NCBI RefSeq assembly: GCF_038443705.2 | Contig: NZ_CP151767.2 | Coordinates: 186,001 to 250,000 of the forward strand | DNA length: 64,000 nucleotides | Origin: Yoonia sp. SS1-5 | Lineage (GTDB): Bacteria; Pseudomonadota; Alphaproteobacteria; Rhodobacterales; Rhodobacteraceae | Reading direction: 5' to 3' | Part shown: positions 17,222-27,234 of the stretch, piece by piece | How positions within the stretch are numbered: the first letter of the stretch is position 1 | How the letters are laid out: every line of letters starts with the position of its first letter | Position numbers and translations under genes: made by a program | Notes under the pieces: model-generated | What the model was told of the DNA's origin: nothing | Seen by the model: the letters and a program-made list of their open reading frames with translations, nothing else | The model's database searches: none

Positions 17222-20200
17222 ATGCGGCACGTAGACCCACAACTTTTCCAATGCGAGGCTGGTCTGATCGACTGGGGGCTGATCTGGAAGCTGCAATATC
17301 GGCGCGATCTGATCATGGCCGGTTTTGATGATATCAACGAAGACCAGATTGATTTCGTCTGTGGGTTGTTCGAAGAAGCTGTGCTGAATGCCGGCCGGGT
17401 GCTGCATGGGGCGCATCTGCGGTGGAGCACGGCCCCGCTTTTGGGCATTCCCAGCCGCGCATTTCGGGTCTGGCGCCGCAATAAGCTGGGGTTCTCTGCT
17501 GAGGTTGAATTGAGCGCAGATGACCTGACGGTCTGGAACCATCAGAACTTCAATGCGATCTCATGGGGGCAACCCATGGCGCTGGTCCGGTTTACCTGCA
17601 ATGTCGTCCAGCCCCATGGCTTTGTTGCCGGTTTCGCGAATGGACCGACGGCTGATCGCTGGATCACCATCCGTCCGATGTCGCCTGCCCAAAGCAGCTA
17701 CGTGATTGGCGGCGCTGGCATGACGGGCATGCTGCTTCCGCCCAGCGTCACACTGAACCAGATATTTGGCGTGTCGCAGGATGATGTCGCCAACGATGAT
17801 GGCTGGGAAGAGGTTGAAAGGGTGGGCCTGCCCGTACCAACCGACAGTTGGGCCGGCATAGGCGACCACACAGCCGAACAGGGGTTGCTGGATGGCGGGC
17901 TGATGTCGCCCATCGAGGCCGCATTGGCGCGCTATACGCGCGGGCAACCTGCGGTTGGCTGGCCAAATTTCATCTCTGCCGGGATGCCGGCACCGACGTT
18001 TTCGCTGCCAGACGGCCAACAGCTTGTCGATGAGATGCACAATCAGATACTGGGTGAAATTCGCGAACGAATGACCCTTGTTCCCGCGGCCATGGCCAGC
18101 ACGCTGAGCAATGTGACGATCCCGCCGCCTGAAAGTGCAACTGGTCAGGTGGCCCCGACAGAGCCGTCCGAGGCCACGTATTCCCCGCTGGACCTGATGC
18201 TGGCCGGGGTCACGACGGATCCATGCCTAAGCCTGATCCTGGGCTATGGAACGGCGCTGGATCATACACTGGATCAGACAAGTTCCACCTCTGCTGCAGC
18301 GCAGTTCGGGCCGGACCACACCCATTACATGGTCACCGCCGAATGGGATGGCGGTTTGCTTGGGGACGGATCGGCATTGGAAATGGCCGCGCTTGCGATG
18401 CAGCCGCATTTTGCGTTTGCCGGGGCGGCCCCTGCCGATATGCAGGCCCAGTCGACAAATCCGATGACCCCGCTGGAACCCGATGGCCCATGGCGCCGCA
18501 GCGTCCGGTTCTCATGGGACCGCGTGCCAAAGACGGGCCTTTACCGGGTGGCCAGCTTTGCAACCGCCAAGCAGCGCATCATGCCATCCGGGCCCGTGAC
18601 GCTGATGAATGAACCGCGCCCATCCGGCGGGTTCCGCCCCACCGCCGCAAATGCGGTTGCAGGTGATCCCGATACCGGGCGGATTTCGGCGGCGGATCGC
18701 GTGGTCGAAATTCCTGCCCCGAATGCGGCCACCAATAACGGCTTTGTTGTGATGCGCTACGCCGCCGTGACCCAAACCATCTTTGGGCTATGGGGACATT
18801 GGAGCGAGGTTGACGAAATCGTGCGGGAACCATCGCCATCCCCTGTGCCGATCTTGGCCGCACGCCTAGACCCGCGCCCGCCTGCAGATGGCGGCCCATG
18901 CCCCGCGACGCTGACGGTTGAATTCAGCTGGGATTGGTCCGTCAGACGCCCTGACAGCATTCTGATTTCAGGACGGCTTTGGGCTGCAGCCGATCGCAGC
19001 GACCCGCCACCGGGCGAAGTGCCTGTCATGACCCTGCCGCGCAGTATTGGCGGGGCAGAGCAGGGGGTGCTGATCAGCTTTAACGACGATGTGCCGTCCT
19101 CGCCCGACGCCGACATTGTCGGCCTGGCCGCCGATGGCGAGGCGTTCGCCGCGTTTGGCCCGGCGCAGGGCGATGATATCAGGCGATACCGGGTGACGAT
19201 CCACGATTTCGCGCTGGATTTCGACCCGACCCCGCATGTGGGCATGCATCTGTTTACCCGGGTCTTTGAACGGCTGGCACCCGGTCGGATTGGCCCGTTT
19301 CCACAATACCCTTATGCGATTTCAGCCTCTGACCCGCGCCCGCCGTCGATCAATAGCGGCATTGACTATGTGGATCTGGCCAGCTTGCCGGATGCAAATG
19401 GCGAATGTCATGCGCGCCTGTCATGGCCCGAGGTGCCTGCCGCGGCGGGCTACTTCATCTACGAGGCGACAGAGACGGATCTGCGCGCCGCGCTTGGCCT
19501 GCCGCCGCCCGCATTGGAGGCCACGCTCTCAGCTCGGCTGGAAGAGGTGCGCGATGCCTATAATCTTGATCCAACGCGCCGGCCCTTCACCCGCCGATAT
19601 CCCGAATTGCAACAGGCTGTCAGCCGCAATGTGACCTTGCCCAAGGGCAGTCGCGACATCCATTTCTTTGCGGTGCTTGCCCAATCGGCCAGCGGGCTGG
19701 ACAGCGCCTGGCCAATTGATGGTGTTCCCGGCGAACGCCTGATCCCCATTGCCGCCCCCGCAATTGCGAAACCGCAGGCCCCGATCCTCGAGGTCCGGCG
19801 CGTGCCGGTGGGCGAGGAGGGCTTTGCCGCACAACTGACCGTCACACCCCGTATCGGCCACAAAGCCCGCCGCATCCGTGTGTTTCGCACCCGGATCGAC
19901 GATGCCGCACGCCAGATTGATACGATGGGGCCACCGATCGCAATGGTGGATGGCAACAGCCCTGATTGGGATGTGTCCGTGACCAGCGATGCGGTCGCAG
20001 CGGATTATATAGACGGGGCAACGGGCGTCGATCAGCCCGGCGGATCCTGGGATTGGGTCTGGTACCGGGCAGAGGTCTGGTCGACCCCCGATCCCGAACG
20101 CGGGCTTTTGACCGGGCGGTCGGACCCGTCGCCTGCGCAAAACGTGATCATTCCGCCTGATCACGCGCCCGACCTGTCAGATATCGACATGGAATGGCCC

Positions 20201-21037
20201 GGTGGAAATTTGGGCGCTGTTGAATTGCGCTGGGCGTCCTCGGCCCCGATCCCGATGACCGGACTTGGGGCGCACCGTATGTCGGTGGCTGTTCTCGAAG
20301 CGGGGGCAACTGACCCGGTTTTTGCAGATGAACAGGCGCTTGCGCATATTCCGACGGCGCCGGGTGCCGTCAATATGCCATGTTGCTGGCGCGAAGGGCC
20401 GGTGGCATCCGACGGGACCCAGAATTACCGGGCGCTGATCTATCGCGACGCGGATATGCCCGCGCTCAGCGTTGCGATCCGCATGCGCGACCCATTGGGC
20501 CGGATCACCGAACGTCTGGCGGATATACCGCAAGGGTCCGTCCTGCCCGAGCCGATGATCAGCGGCTTGGCTGCGGCGGCGGTTGGGGGCGGATTGAATG
20601 CGCTTCGCTTTTCGGTGAACGCGTCCCTGTCCAGCGGCCCTGCGGGACCCTACCGGTTGGAGATCGTGGCAAGGTTGGGCAGCAGCGGCAATGGTGGTGG
20701 TGGTGGACGGATTGGCAGCCTGTCCGTCCCCGGGCGCAACCCCGTCCGCACCCGGATGGATTTGCGCAGCCGCGCGGCGCGCAGTGCTGCGATCAGCCCG
20801 GTGGGCGGGCTGACAGATGCCGGGCGGGTGCTGCGGCGCGACATCGACATTCCCGACATCGCTGCCCTGCGCGGCCCGCCAGAGGGGGTCGGCACCGATG
20901 AATTGGCAATATGGCGACATGCGACCGGGCGTACCGCGCTTGGTTTTACCGTCGCAACCGCGGCTGATATCGGCGTTGTGACCGTGCGGCTTTTTGCACC
21001 GGACGGACGCATGGCCCGCCAGAGCATAGAGGTCTGA
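17222..21037 (+). CDS. Large FN3-like multidomain protein (1271 aa)
   Basis: Second gene of the giant operon, starting seven bases after the first gene, with GAGGA upstream of the ATG. No signal peptide. The first 300 residues are unfamiliar. From about 430 on, the protein looks like a chain of immunoglobulin or fibronectin-III-like beta domains: RRSVRFSWDRVPKTGLYRVAS, TVEFSWDWS, HARLSWPEVPAAAGYFIYEA with the partner strand FFAVLAQSASGLDSAWP, and a further one near 1000. The FN3-like domain near 725-830 is split by a helical insertion of about 50 residues. A Gly-rich linker (GNGGGGGR, from a GGT repeat) lies near 1160. Such chains usually serve adhesion or act as scaffold arms. Function unknown; co-transcription suggests it works with the two other large proteins. 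Confidence 0.82.
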   Translation: MRHVDPQLFQCEAGLIDWGLIWKLQYRRDLIMAGFDDINEDQIDFVCGLFEEAVLNAGRVLHGAHLRWSTAPLLGIPSRAFRVWRRNKLGFSAEVELSADDLTVWNHQNFNAISWGQPMALVRFTCNVVQPHGFVAGFANGPTADRWITIRPMSPAQSSYVIGGAGMTGMLLPPSVTLNQIFGVSQDDVANDDGWEEVERVGLPVPTDSWAGIGDHTAEQGLLDGGLMSPIEAALARYTRGQPAVGWPNFISAGMPAPTFSLPDGQQLVDEMHNQILGEIRERMTLVPAAMASTLSNVTIPPPESATGQVAPTEPSEATYSPLDLMLAGVTTDPCLSLILGYGTALDHTLDQTSSTSAAAQFGPDHTHYMVTAEWDGGLLGDGSALEMAALAMQPHFAFAGAAPADMQAQSTNPMTPLEPDGPWRRSVRFSWDRVPKTGLYRVASFATAKQRIMPSGPVTLMNEPRPSGGFRPTAANAVAGDPDTGRISAADRVVEIPAPNAATNNGFVVMRYAAVTQTIFGLWGHWSEVDEIVREPSPSPVPILAARLDPRPPADGGPCPATLTVEFSWDWSVRRPDSILISGRLWAAADRSDPPPGEVPVMTLPRSIGGAEQGVLISFNDDVPSSPDADIVGLAADGEAFAAFGPAQGDDIRRYRVTIHDFALDFDPTPHVGMHLFTRVFERLAPGRIGPFPQYPYAISASDPRPPSINSGIDYVDLASLPDANGECHARLSWPEVPAAAGYFIYEATETDLRAALGLPPPALEATLSARLEEVRDAYNLDPTRRPFTRRYPELQQAVSRNVTLPKGSRDIHFFAVLAQSASGLDSAWPIDGVPGERLIPIAAPAIAKPQAPILEVRRVPVGEEGFAAQLTVTPRIGHKARRIRVFRTRIDDAARQIDTMGPPIAMVDGNSPDWDVSVTSDAVAADYIDGATGVDQPGGSWDWVWYRAEVWSTPDPERGLLTGRSDPSPAQNVIIPPDHAPDLSDIDMEWPGGNLGAVELRWASSAPIPMTGLGAHRMSVAVLEAGATDPVFADEQALAHIPTAPGAVNMPCCWREGPVASDGTQNYRALIYRDADMPALSVAIRMRDPLGRITERLADIPQGSVLPEPMISGLAAAAVGGGLNALRFSVNASLSSGPAGPYRLEIVARLGSSGNGGGGGRIGSLSVPGRNPVRTRMDLRSRAARSAAISPVGGLTDAGRVLRRDIDIPDIAALRGPPEGVGTDELAIWRHATGRTALGFTVATAADIGVVTVRLFAPDGRMARQSIEV

Positions 21038-21041
21038 CACC

Positions 21042-24000
21042 ATGGTTACCATTGCCCGCCTGACACAGAACACCGCCCGCGACCGGCTGAATGCCGATGG
21101 CGCTGCTGCGATGGGTCTGGCGGCCCCCTTGCTCAGCCCGATCTGGACCACGCCCGCGAACGCCCCGGCTGCCACCGATTTTGACGCAGCCCGTCTGATC
21201 CTGTCCGACCTGCCCCTGTTGGTGCCTTTTCAGGGGATATTGGAAACCATCGACATGGCGCGGGATGTCTTTGACGTTGATGGGGCACCACCGTCAGGGG
21301 CCATCACCCGGATCAGGCTGCATCCACAAGCTGCGGCCCGGTTGATGACATTGGCGCGGCATCGCTATGCCGGTGCCGGTGCGCCCCTGCACCATCCTGT
21401 GCCAGTGCAGGTTGTGCTGCGGGGGGCTGTTGGTGCGCCGCTGGCCCCACAATGGTGGGAGCCAGGCGACAATCTGGGCCTGACCGGCGATGTCAGTTTT
21501 CATGATGCGCGGGGTCTGATCATCTGCCCGCTGGCCAGTGCGGCAATGTTTGCCGATCTGCTGGCGGCCTATCCCGCGCTGCGCCGTCTGTCGCCCGATG
21601 TAACCAACCAGTCAGCTGCAGCCGACGATGCCGGCGGTGTTGCCACCATCGCCGCATTGGACGGGCCCGCGCCCGCGACCACAATCCATGTCGTCAACCC
21701 GCATGGAGGGCTCTTTGTGCCCGCCATGGAAGATCGCACCCTGACGCGTCGTTCGGGAAGCACGGTGACAGAGACACTGACACCCAGCGGCCTGATGGAT
21801 CTGCCTGCCGACCAGAGCCTGCAGGGCAGCGATGCAGATCAGGCCGCGGAAGACGCGGCCAATGCGGATGATGCGCATGATTTTGATACTGGTGCGCGTC
21901 TGCGCTGGGGATGGGCGCATGAGGGCCGGCTGGGCCGGGCTGCGTTGACCGCGCCACCCCTTGCGGCTGGTACATTGTCCCGCCAGTTCCTGCGGTTGAT
22001 GATGGTTGACCTGACCTGGCATTTGCTGGGCAACCGAACGGCTGCAAGCCACCAGAACATCCCACCCGATGACGGGCTGATCCCGACGGCATATCAACCA
22101 AAGGTACGGCCGGACGTGCCGATCACATATCTGCCCGACGGCATGGCGACGCTGGCAGCTGCGGGTGCTGCCATCACGAATTTTCAGGCGGCTGATCCGG
22201 GATCGCATGTCATTCTTGCGGTATCGCCGGTGATCGAGCCGGGTCTGGTGACACCACCGGCACCAGATGCTGCCGGGCGTTGGCCGATCTGGCCGCCGGG
22301 GGGGATGGCGGGCTTTGCCAATGCCGCGCAATCACCGGCAAACGGGCTGACCGCCGCCTTTGCGTCTGACAATGATGTGGTGCTGACGATTGCGGCAGAT
22401 GCGGTTCCGGCAGATGCGCATGTCCGGGTCTATCCAAGACAGTTCATGCTGATCGAGGCGATTGGCGCGGCCCCGTCATTCCTGCGTGGAAATGGGGGGG
22501 CGGGGATCGCGGCTGCAGGGCAGCCTCTGGATATCCTTTTGGCCGACCCCTTGGGGCTGGGCGCTGGTGCGCCACCATCGCCTGCGCGGGTGACGGTTGA
22601 TATCGTGGTCACCCCCCGGATGGGCACGCGCAGATTATTCAGCAATATTGTGGTTGAGATCACCGGGAACGGGGCCGTTGCGCCGGTCGACCCGTTTGCG
22701 ACCGGGGTGAATATCGTTGATGCGCTGCAGGGGTTTGCGGGGTCCATTGCGCCGACGCCGCTATTTGGGCTTGAGAACCTGACGCCCCCGCCAACCCCGC
22801 CCGTGACGATACCCGAAATCTTGCAAAGCTATATCAGTGAAAGCCAGCCGCGGCAGGGGCCACGTCTGCCCACGCAGGCGCGGTTCGAGACATTGATTGT
22901 CACCGGGATCGACAGTGGCAATGCGGATGGCACGCTGGATTGGGATGCAACGGTGACAGGCGGGCGCTGGGCGGGTGAAACACGGTCAGTCCTGCACCGC
23001 GACGGCAACCCCGGTAACCCGGCCGCGTCCGACGTGCACGCGCCCGGGGTGCGGGTCCGGGGTGATCTTGGGCTGGATGTGGCCCGGCATGCGGCCCGGC
23101 GGGCGCAACCGATCCTGCCGATTGCCGAAACAGCGCCGGGATGGATCGTGTTTCAGGGGGGTAACAACTTCAATCGCCCCAGCGTTCTGCCCGCCGGGGC
23201 CGACACATCGCCTGATGCAGGTGCGGGGGCGCTGCTAAAGACCGTTGCCGCGATATGCGAGACGCCGGAACTGGGTGTGACAAGCTTTCCGGTGACAACA
23301 GAGCCGGTTATCGCCCAAGACGCTTACAACGCCTTGTTGCAAGCCATTGCGACGGCGTTCGGGTTGGCCAACCCGCCGGCGCTGGGATTTGAAGGACAAA
23401 ACGAGGACAGGCTCGGCTCGGAGATTGTCAAGGAAATCTACACCGCACGTCACGGTGCGCGGGACGCGCTTTGGGCGTTGCGACGTGCCATCGGCGAGGC
23501 CAGAGAATTCATCTATATCGAAAGCCCGCAATTTGCGCGCACCGCCATTCCCGAAAGCATGGGGGCTGATCCACCGGACCACGCGATTGATCTGGTCGCA
23601 GTTCTTGCAGCGCGCATGAACGACATGCCCAGTTTGCGGGTGGCGATCTGCCTGCCGCGGGCCAGCGATTTTGCTCCATCCTATCGTGGCTGGGTGCGGC
23701 AGGCGATCGAGGCGCGGACCGAGGCGGTCAACATTCTGACCGCCGTTGATCGCGACCGGGTTGCGGTCTTTCACCCCAAGGGCTTTCCAGGGCGGGCGGC
23801 GCATCTGCGCACCACATCTGTCATCGTTGATGATTGCTGGGCGCTTGTCGGGACCAGCCACTTCCGGCGCCGGGGGATGACCTTTGACGGGGCGGCTGAT
23901 ATTGTGTCGATCCCCTATGATCTTGCGGATGCGCGCAGTCAGAACCTTGCCACCTATCGGCAGGCATTGATGGCCCAAAAGCTGGGGCTGGATCAAACCC

Positions 24001-24236
24001 GCGCGGCCGACCGGATGACGGCACAATGGGCGCGGCTATGGGATATGCGGGCGGCGTTCACGACCATCAAGGATCTGCTGGATCAGGGCGGGGCGGGGGT
24101 GATTGCCCCACTCTGGGCCGGGCCAACCGACACTGCGGTAGAGGCTGCGACCGCCAATATGGCTGACCCTGATGGCAGTGATGGGTCGACTTTCGAGACT
24201 GTGTTCCCCGCGCTAATTGGCGAGTTGGGCGACTAG
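21042..24236 (+). CDS. Large protein with C-terminal phospholipase-D-like region (1064 aa)
   Basis: Third gene of the giant operon, four bases after the second, with AGAGG upstream of its ATG. No signal peptide. Residues 1-700 are unfamiliar, proline- and alanine-rich and mostly beta. From about 800 the order of elements is that of the second half of phospholipase D-fold proteins: helix ALWALRRAIGEA, strand EFIYIESPQF (near 822), a beta-alpha unit LRVAICLPRASDF, and SVIVDDCWALVGTSHFRRR (926-944). In place of HxK(x)4D(x)6GSxN the last reads RxT(x)4D(x)6GTxH, so the catalytic His and Lys are not in place; HPKG lies 16 residues earlier. Probably a non-catalytic binding module or an altered enzyme. 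Stops one base before the convergent fcl gene. Confidence 0.82.
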   Translation: MVTIARLTQNTARDRLNADGAAAMGLAAPLLSPIWTTPANAPAATDFDAARLILSDLPLLVPFQGILETIDMARDVFDVDGAPPSGAITRIRLHPQAAARLMTLARHRYAGAGAPLHHPVPVQVVLRGAVGAPLAPQWWEPGDNLGLTGDVSFHDARGLIICPLASAAMFADLLAAYPALRRLSPDVTNQSAAADDAGGVATIAALDGPAPATTIHVVNPHGGLFVPAMEDRTLTRRSGSTVTETLTPSGLMDLPADQSLQGSDADQAAEDAANADDAHDFDTGARLRWGWAHEGRLGRAALTAPPLAAGTLSRQFLRLMMVDLTWHLLGNRTAASHQNIPPDDGLIPTAYQPKVRPDVPITYLPDGMATLAAAGAAITNFQAADPGSHVILAVSPVIEPGLVTPPAPDAAGRWPIWPPGGMAGFANAAQSPANGLTAAFASDNDVVLTIAADAVPADAHVRVYPRQFMLIEAIGAAPSFLRGNGGAGIAAAGQPLDILLADPLGLGAGAPPSPARVTVDIVVTPRMGTRRLFSNIVVEITGNGAVAPVDPFATGVNIVDALQGFAGSIAPTPLFGLENLTPPPTPPVTIPEILQSYISESQPRQGPRLPTQARFETLIVTGIDSGNADGTLDWDATVTGGRWAGETRSVLHRDGNPGNPAASDVHAPGVRVRGDLGLDVARHAARRAQPILPIAETAPGWIVFQGGNNFNRPSVLPAGADTSPDAGAGALLKTVAAICETPELGVTSFPVTTEPVIAQDAYNALLQAIATAFGLANPPALGFEGQNEDRLGSEIVKEIYTARHGARDALWALRRAIGEAREFIYIESPQFARTAIPESMGADPPDHAIDLVAVLAARMNDMPSLRVAICLPRASDFAPSYRGWVRQAIEARTEAVNILTAVDRDRVAVFHPKGFPGRAAHLRTTSVIVDDCWALVGTSHFRRRGMTFDGAADIVSIPYDLADARSQNLATYRQALMAQKLGLDQTRAADRMTAQWARLWDMRAAFTTIKDLLDQGGAGVIAPLWAGPTDTAVEAATANMADPDGSDGSTFETVFPALIGELGD

Positions 24237-25202
24237 TTATTTCGCGCGCATATCCGCGCCCTTCGCCAGCGCCTCAAGATACCATGCATACATCGCCGTC
24301 AGCCCATCCCGCAGTGATGTTTTTGGGGCCCATCCAAGTCCCGCCAGTTTGCGGTTATCCATCAGCTTGCGCATCGTTCCGTCGGGTTTGGTGTCATCCC
24401 AAACCAGTTCAGCCTTCAGGCCAATGACATCCCGCACGGTTTCAGCCAAGGCCTTGATCGACACTTCCTGCCCTGTGCCAAGGTTGATCGCGCCGCCATC
24501 CTGATAATGTTCCATCAAGAACACGCAGGCATCGCCAACGTCATCGGCAAAGATGAACTCACGCAAGGGTTTACCCGTGCCCCAGACATCCACCTGATCG
24601 TCGCCGCGTTCCTTGGCCTCGTGAAAGCGGCGCATTAGTGCGGCAATCACGTGACTGTTTTCAGGGTGAAAATTGTCACCAACACCATAGACATTGGATG
24701 GCATGGCGGTGAATGCCTCAAACCCGTGCTGCTTGCGGTATGCATCGCACATCACCTTGCCCGCAATCTTTGCAACCGCATAAGGCAGGTTGGTGGGTTC
24801 CAGCGGGCCGGTCAGCAACAAATCTTCGTGCATCGGTTGCGGGGCTTCGCGGGGGTAGATGCAGCTTGACCCCAGAAAGCACAGCTTACGGGTGCCATTG
24901 CGCCATGCGGCATCAATCACGTTTGTCTGGATCTGCAGGTTTTCACGAATGAAATCGCCGCCATAGGTGTCATTGGCCACGATGCCGCCAACTTTGGCCG
25001 CAGCCAAAAAGACAAAATCGGGCTGTTGCTGCTTGAAAAACGTGGTGACAGCATCCGGATCGGTCAGGTCAAGCGCCTTGCGGTCACGGGTGAGGATATT
25101 GTCATATCCCTTGGCCGTCAGTGCGCGTACGATGGCCGAACCCACCATCCCGCGATGGCCGGCCACGTAGATTGAGTGATCTTTCCGCATTGGACCCGTC
25201 AT
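24237..25202 (-). CDS. fcl: GDP-L-fucose synthase
   Basis: 321-residue short-chain dehydrogenase/reductase that converts GDP-4-keto-6-deoxy-mannose to GDP-L-fucose by epimerisation and NADPH reduction. The nucleotide-binding motif VAGHRGMVGSAI is at the N-terminus, the catalytic serine in LGSSCIYP and the YxxxK pair in YAVAK. GGIVAND, PSNVYG and LREFIFADD are the usual landmarks. It follows gmd with a 9-base gap, so the two steps of GDP-fucose synthesis are made together. The start at 25202 (MTGPMRKDH) could equally be the ATG 12 bases later. Its stop directly abuts the stop of the last giant gene. Confidence 0.96.
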   Translation of the reverse strand: MTGPMRKDHSIYVAGHRGMVGSAIVRALTAKGYDNILTRDRKALDLTDPDAVTTFFKQQQPDFVFLAAAKVGGIVANDTYGGDFIRENLQIQTNVIDAAWRNGTRKLCFLGSSCIYPREAPQPMHEDLLLTGPLEPTNLPYAVAKIAGKVMCDAYRKQHGFEAFTAMPSNVYGVGDNFHPENSHVIAALMRRFHEAKERGDDQVDVWGTGKPLREFIFADDVGDACVFLMEHYQDGGAINLGTGQEVSIKALAETVRDVIGLKAELVWDDTKPDGTMRKLMDNRKLAGLGWAPKTSLRDGLTAMYAWYLEALAKGADMRAK

Positions 25203-25211
25203 TGCGCGCCC

Positions 25212-26264
25212 TCAGTCCGGCCTGGTGTAGTCGATGCCGGCAAGATCACGCTGGACCATTTCGCGCACCAATTCGGGGAATGTGGTCTTGTGGGTCCAGC
25301 CAAGCTTTTCGCGGGCTTTGGTCGGATCACCTAGCAGCAGATCAACCTCGGTCGGGCGGAAATAGGCGGGGTCAACCAAGATCAACACTTTGCCTGTGGC
25401 CGCGTCGATGCCGACCTCGTCCACGCCTTGGCCCTGCCAGGTGATCTGGCAGTCGATCTCGGCGAAGGCCAGTTCGCAGAATTCACGCACCGAATGGGTC
25501 TCGCCGGTGGCGAGGACGTAGTCATCGGGCGTGTCCTGCTGCACGATCGCCCACATGCCATCAACATAGTCGCGGGCATGCCCCCAATCACGCTTGGCAT
25601 CCAGGTTACCGATATAGAGCCGCTCTTGTTCCCCGCGCGAGATGGCGGCAACCGCAGCCGTGATCTTGCGGGTCACAAATGTCTCGCCCCGGCGGGGGCT
25701 TTCATGATTGAACAAGATCCCGTTCGAGGCGTGCATCCCGTAGGCTTCGCGGTAATTCACGGTGGTCCAATATGCGTAGAGTTTTGCAACTGCGTAAGGC
25801 GAGCGGGGATAGAAAGGCGTGGTTTCCGATTGCGGGGTTTCCTGCACCAGACCGTAGAGTTCGGAGGTCGAGGCCTGATAGAAACGCACCTGATCCTGCA
25901 GCTTTAGAATGCGGATCGCTTCAAGCAGGCGCAAGGTTCCTAAGGCGTCGGAATTCGCCGTATATTCAGGCGTTTCAAAGCTGACCTTCACGTGACTTTG
26001 GGCGGCGAGATTGTAAATCTCGTCGGGCTGGGTTTCCTGAATGATCCGGATCAGGTTGGTCGAATCTGTCATATCCCCGTAATGCAGATGGAATTTCAGC
26101 CCTTCGACATGCGGATCCTCGGTCAGATGCTCGATCCGGTCAGTGTTGAACAGGGATGAGCGTCGCTTGACCCCATGAACGTCATACCCTTTTTCCAGCA
26201 AAAGCTCTGACAGATAGGCCCCATCCTGTCCGGTGACCCCGGTGATCAACGCGGTTTTTGTCAT
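25212..26264 (-). CDS. gmd: GDP-mannose 4,6-dehydratase
   Basis: 350-residue extended SDR enzyme that makes GDP-4-keto-6-deoxy-mannose, the first committed step to GDP-L-fucose and related deoxysugars. The Rossmann motif is [27 protein letters not shown], the YxxxK pair in [10 protein letters not shown], and the gene-typical ends [17 protein letters not shown] and [14 protein letters not shown] are present. The ATG at 26264 gives the normal N-terminus MTKTALITG; the open frame upstream of it is not coding by appearance. Upstream gene of the fcl pair. GDP-mannose must be supplied by genes outside the window. Confidence 0.97.
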   Translation of the reverse strand: MTKTALITGVTGQDGAYLSELLLEKGYDVHGVKRRSSLFNTDRIEHLTEDPHVEGLKFHLHYGDMTDSTNLIRIIQETQPDEIYNLAAQSHVKVSFETPEYTANSDALGTLRLLEAIRILKLQDQVRFYQASTSELYGLVQETPQSETTPFYPRSPYAVAKLYAYWTTVNYREAYGMHASNGILFNHESPRRGETFVTRKITAAVAAISRGEQERLYIGNLDAKRDWGHARDYVDGMWAIVQQDTPDDYVLATGETHSVREFCELAFAEIDCQITWQGQGVDEVGIDAATGKVLILVDPAYFRPTEVDLLLGDPTKAREKLGWTHKTTFPELVREMVQRDLAGIDYTRPD

Positions 26265-26478
26265 AGTGCCTATCCTGCTGTGCCCTTGGTGCCTATCAGA
26301 CACGTGGCGCACGTTATGCCGCAGGTTGTGCTTTGTCCATGCGGGGACAGGCCGTGTGGTGATCATTTGCACCGGCTTGCGGGCGGTCGGCGCAACGCGT
26401 ATCACATTGTGACCGTTTCACGCTGTGCGGGTCGGGTTGGCCTGCCCAACAGCGCGCTTGCAAAAGGAATGCCGACAG

Positions 26479-27234
26479 GTGGCAGACACACCGCCCTCCA
26501 CCCCAATACGCCGCCAGTTTTTCGGGTTGGATGCCAGCCTTTATGAGGTGGATGGTGCAACATATATCGTGCCGGACAAGCATGCCGATCACCCTTACGG
26601 GAAACGCATCCGGGTGGGGGAATATTACGAACCCAAGTTGCACAAATTCGTCACCCGCCATTTGAAGAACAGGCCGGGCAGCATGATCCATGCCGGGACC
26701 TATATCGGCGATATGCTGCCCCGATTTTCCCAAGCTGCAACAATGCTTTACGCGTTCGAGCCCGATCTGGAAAATTACCTGATCGCCAAAAGCATGGTCG
26801 AGATCAATCAACTGAAGAATGTGTATCTGTTGAACGCCGCATTGGCGCAAAAGGCCGAGGTTCTGGGCCTTGTGGTCGAGGCCGATGGCAAGCATCTGAA
26901 AGGGCGGGTACAGGTTGCCCGTGACGAGCTTGCATTGTCTGATCGCGAGCGGGACACAATTGACCGGCAGAACTATGTGGCAAGCATCGTGATTGATCAA
27001 CTGGGCATTACTGATCTGTCCTTGCTGCAATTGGATGTCGAGGGGTTCGAGGTGACGGTGCTGCGCGGCGCGGAAGACACTATCAGGGCCTGCCAGCCTG
27101 CGATTGTCGTCGAAGATAAAAGCCCCGCATGTGTGCAATATCTGACCGATCTGAATTATCGTCTGACGCCCACAAATCTGAATGGAAATGCGCTGTTTTT
27201 GCCGAACGCCGCGGGCAGGGCAGATGATGCATAA
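26479..27234 (+). CDS. FkbM-family methyltransferase
   Basis: 251-residue protein with the FkbM methyltransferase fold: a SAM-binding region around MIHAGTYIGDMLPRF, FEPDLENY after it, and the family-typical LLQLDVEGFEVTVLRGA followed by VVEDK. FkbM enzymes O-methylate sugars, lipids or polyketides; next to glycosyltransferases a sugar is the likely substrate. The GTG at 26479 has AAGGA about ten bases upstream and starts VADTPPSTP; a GTG at 26425 would add 18 residues of poor quality. It is divergent from gmd, with about 215 bases between them, and overlaps the start of the next gene. Confidence 0.85.
   Translation: MADTPPSTPIRRQFFGLDASLYEVDGATYIVPDKHADHPYGKRIRVGEYYEPKLHKFVTRHLKNRPGSMIHAGTYIGDMLPRFSQAATMLYAFEPDLENYLIAKSMVEINQLKNVYLLNAALAQKAEVLGLVVEADGKHLKGRVQVARDELALSDRERDTIDRQNYVASIVIDQLGITDLSLLQLDVEGFEVTVLRGAEDTIRACQPAIVVEDKSPACVQYLTDLNYRLTPTNLNGNALFLPNAAGRADDA

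Noticed and set aside
20690..20712. GGT repeat as a phase-variable tract
   Set aside because: Units of three bases cannot shift the frame; it only changes the length of a Gly linker.
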